A DNA stretch of 46,161 nucleotides from Pseudomonas sp. PB120 (lineage in GTDB: Bacteria > Pseudomonadota > Gammaproteobacteria > Pseudomonadales > Pseudomonadaceae): assembly GCF_009761815.1 (NCBI RefSeq), contig NZ_RWIN01000063.1, forward strand, positions 1 through 46,161. The letters are read 5' to 3'. The notes beneath the pieces were generated by a model, which had not been told where the DNA came from, searched no databases, and was given only the letters and a program-made list of their open reading frames with translations. Each line of letters begins with the position of its first letter. Within the stretch, counting starts at the first letter, position 1. Both the position numbers and the translations under genes were made by a program. This document shows positions 6,924 through 14,586 of this stretch, one piece after another.

Positions 6924-8678
6924 TCAATTAAAGTATTCGTTGAGATTGTTGATGCCAAACTCTTTAAGTGGATTATGTAAGCTGAACTGTTTTGCTATGC
7001 GGTCAATTTCAAAACCGTTCTGGAAAATCTTAGCAAACAAAGTTCTTGTGGTTTTGTCGAAGTTGAATTTGAAAGTGATGTCATTAGCAACAAAGAATTG
7101 ATTTATTTTTAAGCGACCATCTTCTGTTTTATACAAATCAATTATGTCGTTTTCCGAGTAAATGTTTATAGTGGTTTTCTTGATGTTTATTTGTGTTTGT
7201 AGTTCTGCAAGGCTTTGTTCAATATCGTTGATATTTGCTTCTGTTTTGCTAACTACCGCTAAGAATTCTTTTGGGATAACGCCACTGGTGAAGCCAGCAA
7301 AAGATTTCATTAGATTGTCTCTGTAACTTTTTTGTTCAAGCAAAAGGTTGTTCAGTTCAACAATTTTCTTGTTGTCTTTGGTTTGGGTTTCTCTGTTTGA
7401 CAGGAGCTTGATTAGTAACTCTTTAAAGTTTTCTGTTCGTTCTTCCTCGTCAATATCTTCCTGTGTTGGAAGGCGATACTTCATACCGCTTTCGCGAGTT
7501 ATCCATTCATATTGAATTCCAGTGTCTTCGATTTCGTTTTGCCACGGATGAACGTCGAAGTCTTCATGTGTCGTGGATTGATATATGAGTTCAAGAAATA
7601 ACCCAAAAGCCAAATCAAAACGGAAGCGTGGCTGGTCACATCCATTTTTTAACTCTTTGCGTGTGTAGCATTGAAAATATGGATAAACAACGCCCTTGGG
7701 GTTTGTTTGTTTTTCAAAAAGCATAGATGCATCACAGCAATCACATTTGATGCTGTGACGAAAAATGTTCAGGCTTCCAACACTTTGGTTGCCATAGTTT
7801 TTTCTTTGTGCTCTGTTTTTCATTGCCGCTATTGCTTCATTAAATAGTTCATATGAAACGATTTGCGGATAATAATTTTCAATGTATCGCTCAAATACTT
7901 TCTTTTTATTCTCGTCTCTTCTTTGAGCCATATACGCACCTAAAACATATTTTGTGTCTATCAAGTGCTTTATATTTCTGCTTGACCACTTTCGCTTTGA
8001 ATAAGCGTTGAGCTTTTTAATTGACAATGAAACGCCAACATATTTCAAGCTCTCAAAGAAATCTCTTATTTCCTGAGCTTCTTCTTCCTCGATTTCAAAG
8101 CAGTTAAGCTCTGTATTATATCGAATTCCATATGGTGGGTTATGAGCGTTAAAAATGACCTTTTCTTCTTCGGCTAACTTCTTGGCCCTATTCCATGCGG
8201 ATTTTCTACGAACTGATTTTGTCTTACTTTCTTCGTATGCTCGCTTTGCGATAACACTTAAAAGAATATCTTGCTGTAAGTCATCAATACGGTTTGTTTC
8301 GTTTGGTTTTTCATATCGTTGACCATCAATGGTGGTTATTAAAATAACCCCTTTTTCAAGGATGCCATTGACCAGTTCTTTTGCTTGTAGAAGCCTTTGG
8401 CGACTTAGCCGGTCAATACTTTCAACGAATATGTAGTCACCCTCTTTGATATGCATGTCGCTTATCATATCAATGAGTTCTTTTAGTTTTCCTTTTCGTT
8501 TGTTGCTTCCATCGTGTGCAGATATGCCTGTATCCGAGTAGATATTCTCGGACGGCAACTCAATACCTTGTTGCTTGGTGATGGCTTGAATTGAAGCCAT
8601 TTGACGGTCTACGGAGTCTCTACCGGCTTCGCCTTGGGCCTTGGATGAGTAGCGGATATAAGCGTAGGCAGTAGGCAT
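6924..8678 (-). CDS. large serine recombinase (integrase)
   Basis: A 584-residue serine integrase. The N-terminal resolvase domain shows AYIRYSSKAQ with catalytic Ser11, then DSVDRQ, and FVESIDRLSRQ around residue 100. A recombinase domain with NPPYGIRYN follows (about 175-260). A zinc-ribbon domain (about 320-365) has the cysteine pattern CDCC...CYTRKELKNGC. The C-terminal region is helical and Lys/Glu-rich (about 420-520), probably the coiled coil. ATG at 8678 is preferred because AGGA lies about 8 nt upstream; an upstream GTG at 8720 would sit inside the att half-site. The gene abuts the right end, as usual for such integrases. It is expected to catalyse comM integration; excision would need a directionality factor not identified here. 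Confidence 0.93.
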   Translation of the reverse strand: MPTAYAYIRYSSKAQGEAGRDSVDRQMASIQAITKQQGIELPSENIYSDTGISAHDGSNKRKGKLKELIDMISDMHIKEGDYIFVESIDRLSRQRLLQAKELVNGILEKGVILITTIDGQRYEKPNETNRIDDLQQDILLSVIAKRAYEESKTKSVRRKSAWNRAKKLAEEEKVIFNAHNPPYGIRYNTELNCFEIEEEEAQEIRDFFESLKYVGVSLSIKKLNAYSKRKWSSRNIKHLIDTKYVLGAYMAQRRDENKKKVFERYIENYYPQIVSYELFNEAIAAMKNRAQRKNYGNQSVGSLNIFRHSIKCDCCDASMLFEKQTNPKGVVYPYFQCYTRKELKNGCDQPRFRFDLAFGLFLELIYQSTTHEDFDVHPWQNEIEDTGIQYEWITRESGMKYRLPTQEDIDEEERTENFKELLIKLLSNRETQTKDNKKIVELNNLLLEQKSYRDNLMKSFAGFTSGVIPKEFLAVVSKTEANINDIEQSLAELQTQINIKKTTINIYSENDIIDLYKTEDGRLKINQFFVANDITFKFNFDKTTRTLFAKIFQNGFEIDRIAKQFSLHNPLKEFGINNLNEYFN

Positions 8679-8698
8679 TCCGAGCTTCCTGTGACGTT

Positions 8699-9685
8699 TT
8701 AGAAAGTGTGAGAATACCACCTACCGATCTCCATCGGCTCTCTCAAAACCTCCAGGACCTTGCGATCAAACTCCGGGAGCTCGTCCAGAAAAAGCACGCC
8801 GTGGTGGGCGAGGGTGATCTCGCCGGGTTGGGGTTTCGAGCCTCCGCCCACCAGTGCCGGCCCCGACGCCGAGTGATGAGGTTGCCTGAAAGGACGCTGT
8901 GGCCAGTGACTCAACGGAACGCAACTGACCACCGATTTGATCGCGGCCACCTCCAGCGCTTCACTCTCGGCAAGCGGCGGCAAAAGCCCGGGCAGTCGAC
9001 TCGCCAGCAAGGTTTTTCCCGTTCCCGGTGGACCACTGAACAGCAGGTTATGAGCACCCGCCGCCGCAATCAGCAACGCCCGTTTCGCGGCGAGTTGTCC
9101 CTGCACTTCATTCAGATCGGGGTAGGGCATGCTTGCATGCATCAACCCATCGGATACATAAGGCGCGATGGGCGTGTGGCCATTGAAATGCGCAACGGCT
9201 TCCAGCAGATGATCCACCGCAATCACCCTCAGGCCAGAGGCCAGACAAGCCTCCTCCGCATTCGCCCGAGGCACCATCAACGAGCGCCCGGCCTTGCGCG
9301 CGGCCAGGGCCGCCGGCAATACGCCCTTCACGGCACGCACTGCACCTGACAGCGCCAGCTCCCCCAGACATTCCACATCATCCAGCGTCAACGTTGGCAC
9401 CTGCACGCTGGCCGACAGAATCCCCAAGGCAATCGCCAGATCAAACCGACCGCCGTCCTTCGGCAAATCCGCCGGAGCGAGATTCAGCGTGATACGCCGC
9501 GCCGGAAATTGCAGGCCTGAATTGATGATCGCGCTGCGCACCCGGTCTTTGCTTTCCTTCACGGCTGCTTCAGGGAGGCCGACCATGGTCAACGAGGGCA
9601 AACCATTAGCCAGGTGCACTTCGACGGTGACGGCGGGCGCATCCACGCCGATCTGGGCGCGGCTGTGGACGATGGAGAGGGACAT
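8699..9685 (-). pseudogene. comM: comM, 5' fragment (separated by integrated element)
   Basis: This holds native ComM residues 1-318 plus a short tail read from the element (after EPME comes IGRWYSHTF and stop). It keeps the Lon-like N-terminal domain ([20 protein letters not shown]) and the AAA+ core: Walker [17 protein letters not shown] near residue 220 and Walker [14 protein letters not shown] near residue 300. The sensor and arginine-bearing part is on the 73-612 fragment. The start at 9685 has AAGGA upstream. The truncated product could fold partly but should not be a working helicase, so natural transformation efficiency is probably reduced while the element is integrated. ComM function is known from Vibrio and Acinetobacter; the consequence here is inferred. 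Confidence 0.94.
8708..8735. other. element-chromosome junction (att site, right)
   Basis: The element half-site 8708-8729 (GTGAGAATACCACCTACCGA then TC) abuts the TC crossover dinucleotide at 8730-8731. Chromosomal comM resumes at 8732 with CATCGG. Its reverse complement aligns with 613-634 at 14 of 22 positions, strongest in GGTAGG. Confidence 0.8.
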
Positions 9686-9810
9686 GGGTCGTTCCTTGAG
9701 TTGCAGAGCACCGCTTCCTGCGGTTTTTTGAAGGGTAGTCGTAGAGATTGATTTGAGCGCGGCCGGAGTGGAGTGAAACCTTCGCAGGATGTTGCGGAAA
9801 CACACGATCT

Positions 9811-9941
9811 GTAGCAGCTGCCGAAGGCTGCGTTCGGCTGCGCAGCAGCCGTGAAACCGATAGGCAAAGTTTTCCTGACACTCCGCGTGCTTAGATTTTG
9901 CGACTGCTGCGCAGCCGAACGCAGCCTTCGGCAGCTGCTAC
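9811..9941. repeat. REPIN, second family (38-bp perfect arms)
   Basis: Bases 9811-9848 are the exact inverse of 9904-9941, separated by 55 nt. The sequence type (GTAGCAGCTGCCGAAGGCTG) differs from the GAGCGGGCTTGCC-type REPs elsewhere in the window. A related, more diverged copy lies at 33328-33452. It occupies most of the space between comM and the Bro-N gene. Confidence 0.85.
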
Positions 9942-9965
9942 CAAGGTTGCGTTGGTCGCTGTTTA

Positions 9966-10487
9966 TCACAGTGAGTGGAGGGCCCTCGAAGCACGCTTCC
10001 ACCATGGTGCATTAACCCGGTTTCGTGGTTGTTCTCTACCCGGCAACATCTGCGGAACATCCTGCAACCGAATCCACGGCTGATTATTCCAGTGCAGCAA
10101 ACTCAGCGACATCTCCGGCCAGTTCAAAAGGCTCAGGACTGGGCGTTCGGTTGAGGTGGGTTGTTCCGCGTCTCTCAGGGCCGGCACGACTTCGTGCGTC
10201 AGCCATTCGCGCAGGCTTCGGTATTCGGGGCAGTAGTGGTAGACCAGCAGGGCGTAGACGCCGGATTCGCTGATCAGGAGGGTTTCTTCGATGCTGCCGT
10301 GGATGAGCATTCGCGCGGACTGGCGCTGGTCGGGGTCGAGTTTGCGGACGGCTCGTTCGTCGAGGTAGAGGCGCAGGAGGCGGCCGAGGTCACGAGCGCA
10401 GAACCAGGCTTGGTTTTCGAGTAAAAGCGCGTGTAGGTAAAGTTTGTAGCGGGTAAAGACGTGGGGAATTAAATAGTTTTCGTCCAT
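9966..10487 (-). CDS. Bro-N domain protein
   Basis: A 173-residue protein. Residues about 8-105 follow the BRO family N-terminal domain: FTRYKLYLHALLLENQAWFC, ARDLGRLL, ISESGVYALLVYHYCPEYRS and LREWLTHEVVPALRD. In phages this domain binds DNA in antirepressor-like proteins. The remaining C-terminus is unassigned and has a LLNWPEMSLSLLHWNNQPWI stretch. No integrase or other phage gene is adjacent, so it is probably a domesticated or relict regulator. Base composition matches the chromosome. The start at 10487 has only a weak ribosome site. Confidence 0.8.
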   Translation of the reverse strand: MDENYLIPHVFTRYKLYLHALLLENQAWFCARDLGRLLRLYLDERAVRKLDPDQRQSARMLIHGSIEETLLISESGVYALLVYHYCPEYRSLREWLTHEVVPALRDAEQPTSTERPVLSLLNWPEMSLSLLHWNNQPWIRLQDVPQMLPGREQPRNRVNAPWWKRASRALHSL

Positions 10488-10907
10488 GGTGCAGTTCTCA
10501 AGGTGCGATTAAGAAAACTGCCTCTGATCGTCGCCAAACGAAAAGGGTGGCAGCCATGCGCGGGTTGGCGAACCGGTAACGCACCAAACCGGCAGACCCG
10601 AAAGTCTCCCACGCATAGCCGCCATAATTCGAGATGAGAACAAATTCCTCGGTCGAATGCGGTCGCGATACGTTGTGGTTTTCCAGGTCGCCAAACCCAG
10701 TGCTGAACATTCAGCTGGGTATGAGCATAGAAACCCGAGGCATTGCGACGCAATCAGACGGCGGCGGTTTTCTTGTAGGACGTTGCCGGGATTTTTGCAG
10801 GGTTTGCGATCAGAAGTTCGACCCTTGCGACAACGCCTACAGGTGAAGCTGAAGGTCGTGCCGACCTTCAATCGCGAGCAGGCTCGCTCCCACAGCGGAT
10901 TGGGTTT
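10488..10907. other. region upstream of the Bro-N gene without a clear gene
   Basis: Three short minus-strand frames overlap here (within 10469-10871), none with a convincing ribosome site. One (10498-10710) encodes 70 residues containing LISNYGGYAWETFGSAGLVR, which I cannot assign. The small palindrome ATTGCG-T-CGCAAT lies near 10742. The right edge is a single REP (10870-10896). The region may be the leader of the Bro-N gene or a degraded phage gene. Confidence 0.35.
10870..10896. repeat. single REP element
   Basis: AATCGCGAGCAGGCTCGCTC continues as CCACAG, matching the common Pseudomonas REP; it lies just downstream of the ubiK stop codon. Confidence 0.75.
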
Positions 10908-11186
10908 TTACTGTGGGTTTTGCGTGTTCTCGGTGGGTGGGTTGAGCTTCGCTTCCATCTCCGCCACCTTCGTCTCGAGAGCCTCGAGGCGGGCGCGAGT
11001 GCGCGCCAGCACCACCATCTGACTATCAAACTCTTCCCGGCTCACCAGATCCAGTTTGCTGAAGGCGCTTTGCAGCAGCATCTTGAACTGGCTTTCGATT
11101 TCGGCTTTCGGCAACGGGGTTTCGCCGCTGAAGAGGCGGGAGGCGGTGCCGCTCAGGGCGTCGAGGAAGTCTTTGGGCGCGAGCAT
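10908..11186 (-). CDS. ubiK: UbiK/BMFP family accessory factor for ubiquinone synthesis
   Basis: A 92-residue protein of the BMFP (YqiC/UbiK) family. It has an amphipathic N-terminal region (MLAPKDFLDALSGTASRLFS) and a C-terminal coiled coil (about residues 45-85: LVSREEFDSQMVVLARTRAR, LEALETKVAEMEAKL). In Enterobacteria UbiK supports aerobic ubiquinone synthesis within the Ubi complex and contacts lipids. AGGA lies upstream of the ATG. It is divergent from glnK, as in other Pseudomonas. Confidence 0.9.
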   Translation of the reverse strand: MLAPKDFLDALSGTASRLFSGETPLPKAEIESQFKMLLQSAFSKLDLVSREEFDSQMVVLARTRARLEALETKVAEMEAKLNPPTENTQNPQ

Positions 11187-11258
11187 GGGAAAGGTCCTGG
11201 AAACAATGGCGGGCAGTGTATCACGCAGTGTCTATAGTCAATCTCGCCCGACGCAAGC

Positions 11259-11273
11259 GCACGCTTTTCGCGC
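11259..11273. promoter_or_regulatory. upstream NtrC-like enhancer site of glnK-amtB
   Basis: GCAC-GCTTTTC-GCGC is one mismatch from GCAC-N7-GTGC. Its centre at 11266 is 33 bp from the centre of the next site, three helical turns, as in the paired NtrC sites of enterobacterial glnA. Confidence 0.55.
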
Positions 11274-11291
11274 ATGGGGACGGACGGCGTC

Positions 11292-11306
11292 GCACCGTTG
11301 TTGTGC
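11292..11306. promoter_or_regulatory. NtrC enhancer site of glnK-amtB
   Basis: GCAC-CGTTGTT-GTGC is a full match to the NtrC dyad GCAC-N7-GTGC. It is centred about 109 bp upstream of the predicted sigma-54 start site, close to the -108 site of the glnA promoter. Confidence 0.7.
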
Positions 11307-11381
11307 GTAACGCGCGGGGTGTTGCGTTGATGTGGTTGGCATCTACCGCCAACCGCTTGAAAACAGAGCGTTTTGCGGACA

Positions 11382-11396
11382 TGGCAAGGTTTCTGC
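11382..11396 (+). promoter_or_regulatory. sigma-54 promoter of glnK-amtB
   Basis: TGGCAAGGTTTCTGC gives GG (11383-11384), exactly 10 nt, then GC (11395-11396), the -24/-12 pattern of RpoN promoters. The predicted start is near 11408, leaving a leader of about 198 nt. That leader holds a possible hairpin with arms GCACTG (11416-11421) and CAGTGC (11443-11448). Confidence 0.78.
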
Positions 11397-11422
11397 TTAG
11401 TGCCTAGTGACCCATGCACTGA

Positions 11423-11944
<522 letters not shown>

Positions 11945-11979
11945 GCCGCCACAAACCCAACGCCCCAGGAGAAAACAAT

Positions 11980-13317
11980 ATGACTCTGCGTAAATTCGCA
12001 GGGCTAGGAGCCCTGTTGTCCCTCGTAATGCCCAGCCTGGCCATGGCGGCAGACGAAGTGGCGGCCCCAGTCCTCAATTCCGGCGACACCGCCTGGATGA
12101 TGACCTCGACAGCCCTCGTGCTGTTCATGACCATTCCCGGCCTCGCGCTGTTCTACGGCGGCATGGTTCGGTCGAAAAACATTCTTTCCGTGATGATGCA
12201 GTGCTTCGCCATTACCGGTCTGATCAGCGTCCTGTGGGTCATTTATGGCTACAGCATCGCGTTCGACACCACCGGCATGGAGCAGGGCGTCGTCAACTTC
12301 AACTCGTTCTTCGGCGGCATGGGCAAGGCGTTCCTCGCCGGCATCACGCCAGCCAGCCTGACCGGGCCAGCGGCGTTGTTCCCTGAGGCGGTGTTCGTCA
12401 CCTTCCAGATGACCTTCGCCATCATCACCCCCGCGCTGATCGTCGGTGCCTTCGCCGAGCGGATGAAGTTCTCCGCGATGCTGATCTTCATGGGCGTGTG
12501 GTTCACCCTGGTTTACGCACCGATTGCACACATGGTCTGGTCCGGTAACGGCGGCCTTTTGTGGGACTGGGGCGTGCTCGACTTCGCTGGCGGCACCGTG
12601 GTGCACATCAACGCCGGTGTGGCTGGCCTGATTGCCTGCCTGGTATTGGGCAAGCGCAAAGGCTTCCCGACCACCCCGATGGCCCCGCACAACCTCGGTT
12701 ACACCCTGATGGGCGCCGCGATGTTGTGGGTCGGCTGGTTCGGTTTCAACGCCGGTTCCGCTGCTGCGGCCAACGGCACTGCCGGCATGGCGATGCTGGT
12801 TACCCAGATCGCAACCGCTGCCGCTGCACTGGGCTGGATGTTCGCTGAGTGGATCACCCACGGCAAACCAAGTGCACTGGGTATCGCTTCGGGTGTTGTG
12901 GCCGGTCTGGTTGCAATCACTCCGGCCGCGGGCACCGTGGGCCCGATGGGCGCCCTGGTGATCGGCCTGGCTGCTGGCGTCGTGTGCTTCTTCTGCGCCA
13001 CGACCCTGAAACGCAAACTCGGTTATGACGACTCCCTGGACGCCTTCGGCGTGCACGGTATCGGCGGTATCCTTGGCGCGATCCTGACCGGTGTGTTCGC
13101 TGCACCTTCGCTGGGTGGCTTCGGCACCGTGACCGACATCGCCGCACAAGTCTGGATTCAGTGCAAAGGCGTGGGCTTCACGGTGATCTACACCGCGATC
13201 GTCACCTTCATCATTCTCAAGGTCCTGGACGCTGTCATGGGCCTGCGTATCACGGAAGAAGAAGAGGCTGTCGGCATCGACCTGGCACTGCACAACGAAC
13301 GCGGCTACAACTTGTAA
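11980..13317 (+). CDS. amtB: ammonium transporter AmtB
   Basis: A 445-residue Amt/Mep/Rh family channel of the inner membrane. A signal peptide (MTLRKFAGLGALLSLVMPSL through AMAADE) precedes about 11 membrane helices. Conserved elements include MVRSKNILS, PIAHMVW with the first pore histidine, GGTVVHINAGVAGL, and the second pore histidine in DAFGVHGIGGILGA. It is trimeric in the family and is gated by GlnK, encoded just upstream. Expression should follow nitrogen limitation through the sigma-54 promoter at 11382. An intrinsic terminator follows. Confidence 0.97.
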   Translation: MTLRKFAGLGALLSLVMPSLAMAADEVAAPVLNSGDTAWMMTSTALVLFMTIPGLALFYGGMVRSKNILSVMMQCFAITGLISVLWVIYGYSIAFDTTGMEQGVVNFNSFFGGMGKAFLAGITPASLTGPAALFPEAVFVTFQMTFAIITPALIVGAFAERMKFSAMLIFMGVWFTLVYAPIAHMVWSGNGGLLWDWGVLDFAGGTVVHINAGVAGLIACLVLGKRKGFPTTPMAPHNLGYTLMGAAMLWVGWFGFNAGSAAAANGTAGMAMLVTQIATAAAALGWMFAEWITHGKPSALGIASGVVAGLVAITPAAGTVGPMGALVIGLAAGVVCFFCATTLKRKLGYDDSLDAFGVHGIGGILGAILTGVFAAPSLGGFGTVTDIAAQVWIQCKGVGFTVIYTAIVTFIILKVLDAVMGLRITEEEEAVGIDLALHNERGYNL

Positions 13318-13335
13318 GCACGCGCATAAAAAACT

Positions 13336-13361
13336 TGCCCGGCTTGCCGGGCATTTTTTTG
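13336..13361 (+). terminator. intrinsic terminator of glnK-amtB
   Basis: TGCCCGG (13336-13342) and CCGGGCA (13347-13353) form a stem with a CTTG loop, followed by seven T. Confidence 0.9.
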
Positions 13362-13478
13362 TCCACGATTTATCATTGAAGGTGCAGCTGAAAGGTTTTT
13401 TCTGACAGCTTCATGAACGTTTACGACACGGGTTTTTGTACCGGCGAAGGCTTACAGGACGGAAGGATTATTAGGGCC

Positions 13479-13506
13479 TTTGTTTTTTCCCAGAGCGCGC
13501 TAGAAT
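13479..13506 (+). promoter_or_regulatory. possible yjbQ promoter
   Basis: TTTGTT (13479-13484) and TAGAAT (13501-13506) are separated by 16 nt, about 26 nt upstream of the yjbQ start. The -10 hexamer is good and the -35 weak. Confidence 0.4.
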
Positions 13507-13531
13507 GCGCCCCGAACGTGCGGAGAACTGT

Positions 13532-13957
13532 ATGTGGCAGCAGACTCTGATTACTCTGCGGGCGAGGCCCCGGGGCTTTCATCTGGTAACGGACGAGTTA
13601 CTCGCTGGCCTGCCTGAACTGAAGGCATGTCGGGTCGGTCTGTTGCACTTGTGGCTACAACATACCTCGGCGTCGTTGACCATCAACGAGAACGCCGATC
13701 CGGCGGTACGTCGCGACTTCGAACGATTTTTCAATCGTCTGATCCCACAAGGAACAGACGGCTATGAGCATAACGACGAAGGCCTGGACGACCTCCCGGC
13801 GCACTTCAAGGCCAGCGTGCTTGGCTGTCAGCTCAGTTTGCCGATTGCGGCAGGCCGATTGGCGTTAGGGACCTGGCAAGGCGTTTACCTGGGCGAGCAC
13901 CGTGATCATGGCGGTGCCCGTAAAGTCCTCGCCACCGTGCACGGTGAAGAGGCATAA
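13532..13957 (+). CDS. yjbQ: YjbQ family protein (secondary thiamine-phosphate synthase)
   Basis: A 141-residue protein of the UPF0047/YjbQ family. The conserved signature HLWLQHTSASLTINENADP lies around residues 40-58, and EHRDHGGARKV near the C-terminus supplies further conserved histidines. YjbQ proteins show weak thiamine-phosphate synthase activity, but their main physiological role is unsettled. ATG at 13532 is chosen because GGAGA lies just upstream and the protein then starts MWQQTLITLRARPRGFH, as in homologues. A hairpin terminator follows. Confidence 0.9.
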   Translation: MWQQTLITLRARPRGFHLVTDELLAGLPELKACRVGLLHLWLQHTSASLTINENADPAVRRDFERFFNRLIPQGTDGYEHNDEGLDDLPAHFKASVLGCQLSLPIAAGRLALGTWQGVYLGEHRDHGGARKVLATVHGEEA

Positions 13958-13990
13958 GCCATTGGTCACCAATGGCAGTTGAATTTTTTC
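13958..13990 (+). terminator. terminator-like hairpin after yjbQ
   Basis: A perfect 8-bp stem, GCCATTGG/CCAATGGC, with loop TCA, is followed after 7 nt by TTTTTT. The gap before the T run makes it weaker than the others in the window. Confidence 0.55.
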
Positions 13991-13999
13991 CGGCAGCCG

Positions 14000-14027
14000 T
14001 CGACAGACGGCAAAGCTGGGCTATAAC
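14000..14027 (+). promoter_or_regulatory. sigma-70-type promoter of sutA
   Basis: TCGACA (14000-14005) and TATAAC (14022-14027) are separated by 16 nt, about 32 nt upstream of the sutA start codon. Confidence 0.6.
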
Positions 14028-14059
14028 TAATCTGCTTTTCGCAAGTCATGAGGTAGAAC

Positions 14060-14383
14060 ATGAGCGACGATGATCTGGAAAACGACGACCTCGAAGTAGG
14101 CGACGACGACGAAACCGAAGAAGGTCTGGAAGCAGCGGCGGAAGACGTCGCTGAAGACGACGGCGGTGATGCGCCCGTTCCGACCGCCAAAGGCAAAGCC
14201 AAGGCTGCGGTGTCGGTCGATGAACTGCCGAGCGTTGAAGCAAAAAACAAGGAACGTGATGCCCTGGCCAAGGCCATGGAAGAGTTCCTGGCCAAGGGCG
14301 GCAAGGTTCAGGAAGTGGAGGCCAATGTGGTCGCTGATCCGCCAAAGAAGCCTGACAACAAGTACGGTAGCCGGCCTATCTAA
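14060..14383 (+). CDS. sutA: SutA, RNA polymerase-binding regulator for slow growth
   Basis: A 107-residue, very acidic protein. The N-terminal tail is almost all Asp/Glu (MSDDDLENDDLEVGDDDETE), a short helix follows (NKERDALAKAMEEFLAKGGK), and the C-terminus is the conserved PDNKYGSRPI. This matches SutA, described in P. aeruginosa as an intrinsically disordered protein that binds RNA polymerase and raises transcription of housekeeping genes during slow growth. It is monocistronic, with its own promoter and a strong terminator. The name rests on composition, the C-terminal motif and conserved position. Confidence 0.87.
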   Translation: MSDDDLENDDLEVGDDDETEEGLEAAAEDVAEDDGGDAPVPTAKGKAKAAVSVDELPSVEAKNKERDALAKAMEEFLAKGGKVQEVEANVVADPPKKPDNKYGSRPI

Positions 14384-14407
14384 GCGCCTGTTGCCTGCTT
14401 GCTTGCC

Positions 14408-14437
14408 GAAAAAGCCCGCCGTCGCTGCGGGCTTTTT
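14408..14437 (+). terminator. intrinsic terminator of sutA
   Basis: AAAAAGCCCGC and GCGGGCTTTTT form a long stem, with the T run contained in the 3' arm. Confidence 0.88.
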
Positions 14438-14473
14438 CATGCCTGAAACAAAACTCTTGGGTTCAGCGCTATT

Positions 14474-14577
14474 CCTGTAGGAGCGAGCTCGCTCGCGAAA
14501 AGCTCAAGAGCGCCGCTGGGTGCCAGGTTTCCAGCGTTATCGTTGACGACCATCGCGAGCAGGCTCGCTCCTACAGG
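14474..14577. repeat. REPIN between sutA and yigB
   Basis: Two inverted REP copies (14474-14500 and 14552-14577), with CCTGTAGGAGCGAGC-type outer arms, flank a spacer of about 50 nt. It lies between the convergent 3' ends of sutA and yigB. Confidence 0.85.
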
Positions 14578-14586
14578 GGTTTTGTG

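Larger units (their letters stand above)
613..8731. mobile_element. 8,119-bp integrative and mobilizable element inserted in comM
   Basis: The segment is visibly AT-rich against GC-rich flanks and splits comM. It carries a large serine recombinase at the right end, mobCA genes, an HUH replication protein, two small ORFs and a DUF2971 cargo gene. A TC dinucleotide occurs at both boundaries (611-612 and 8730-8731), and deleting one copy plus the insert restores comM exactly in frame. The terminal 22 bases at each end (613-634 and 8708-8729) are imperfect inverted copies sharing 14 of 22 positions, the expected symmetry of attP half-sites around a 2-nt crossover. No tra/type IV secretion genes are present, so transfer would need a helper conjugative plasmid or ICE. 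The pairing of a Rep with an integrase suggests that the excised circle may replicate. Boundaries come directly from the sequence; mobility is inferred. Confidence 0.9.

Noticed and set aside
8679..8720. Upstream GTG start for the recombinase at 8720
   Set aside because: It lies within the att half-site and adds a non-conserved peptide. ATG at 8678 has a good ribosome site and starts at the conserved resolvase fold.
611..8731. TCGG as the shared core at the element junctions
   Set aside because: Joining at TCGG gives a frameshifted comM (GSYRDF), while joining at the TC/GAG restores ESGHIVISRAKD in frame and the normal length.
10498..10710. 70-codon minus-strand ORF upstream of the Bro-N gene
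   Set aside because: There is no clear ribosome site, it overlaps two other frames and no family is recognised. Described as an unexplained region, not a gene.
12004..13293. Long antisense frame across amtB
   Set aside because: It is a high-GC shadow of an unmistakable transporter gene. The translated protein has no domain-like pattern, being His/Gly/Asp-rich. The same applies to 37336-39006, 44185-45984, 21274-22851 and 17599-19149.
14474..14577. Possible CRISPR repeats among the palindromes
   Set aside because: The repeats are inverted pairs scattered in intergenic space with no regular spacers and no cas genes; they are REPINs.
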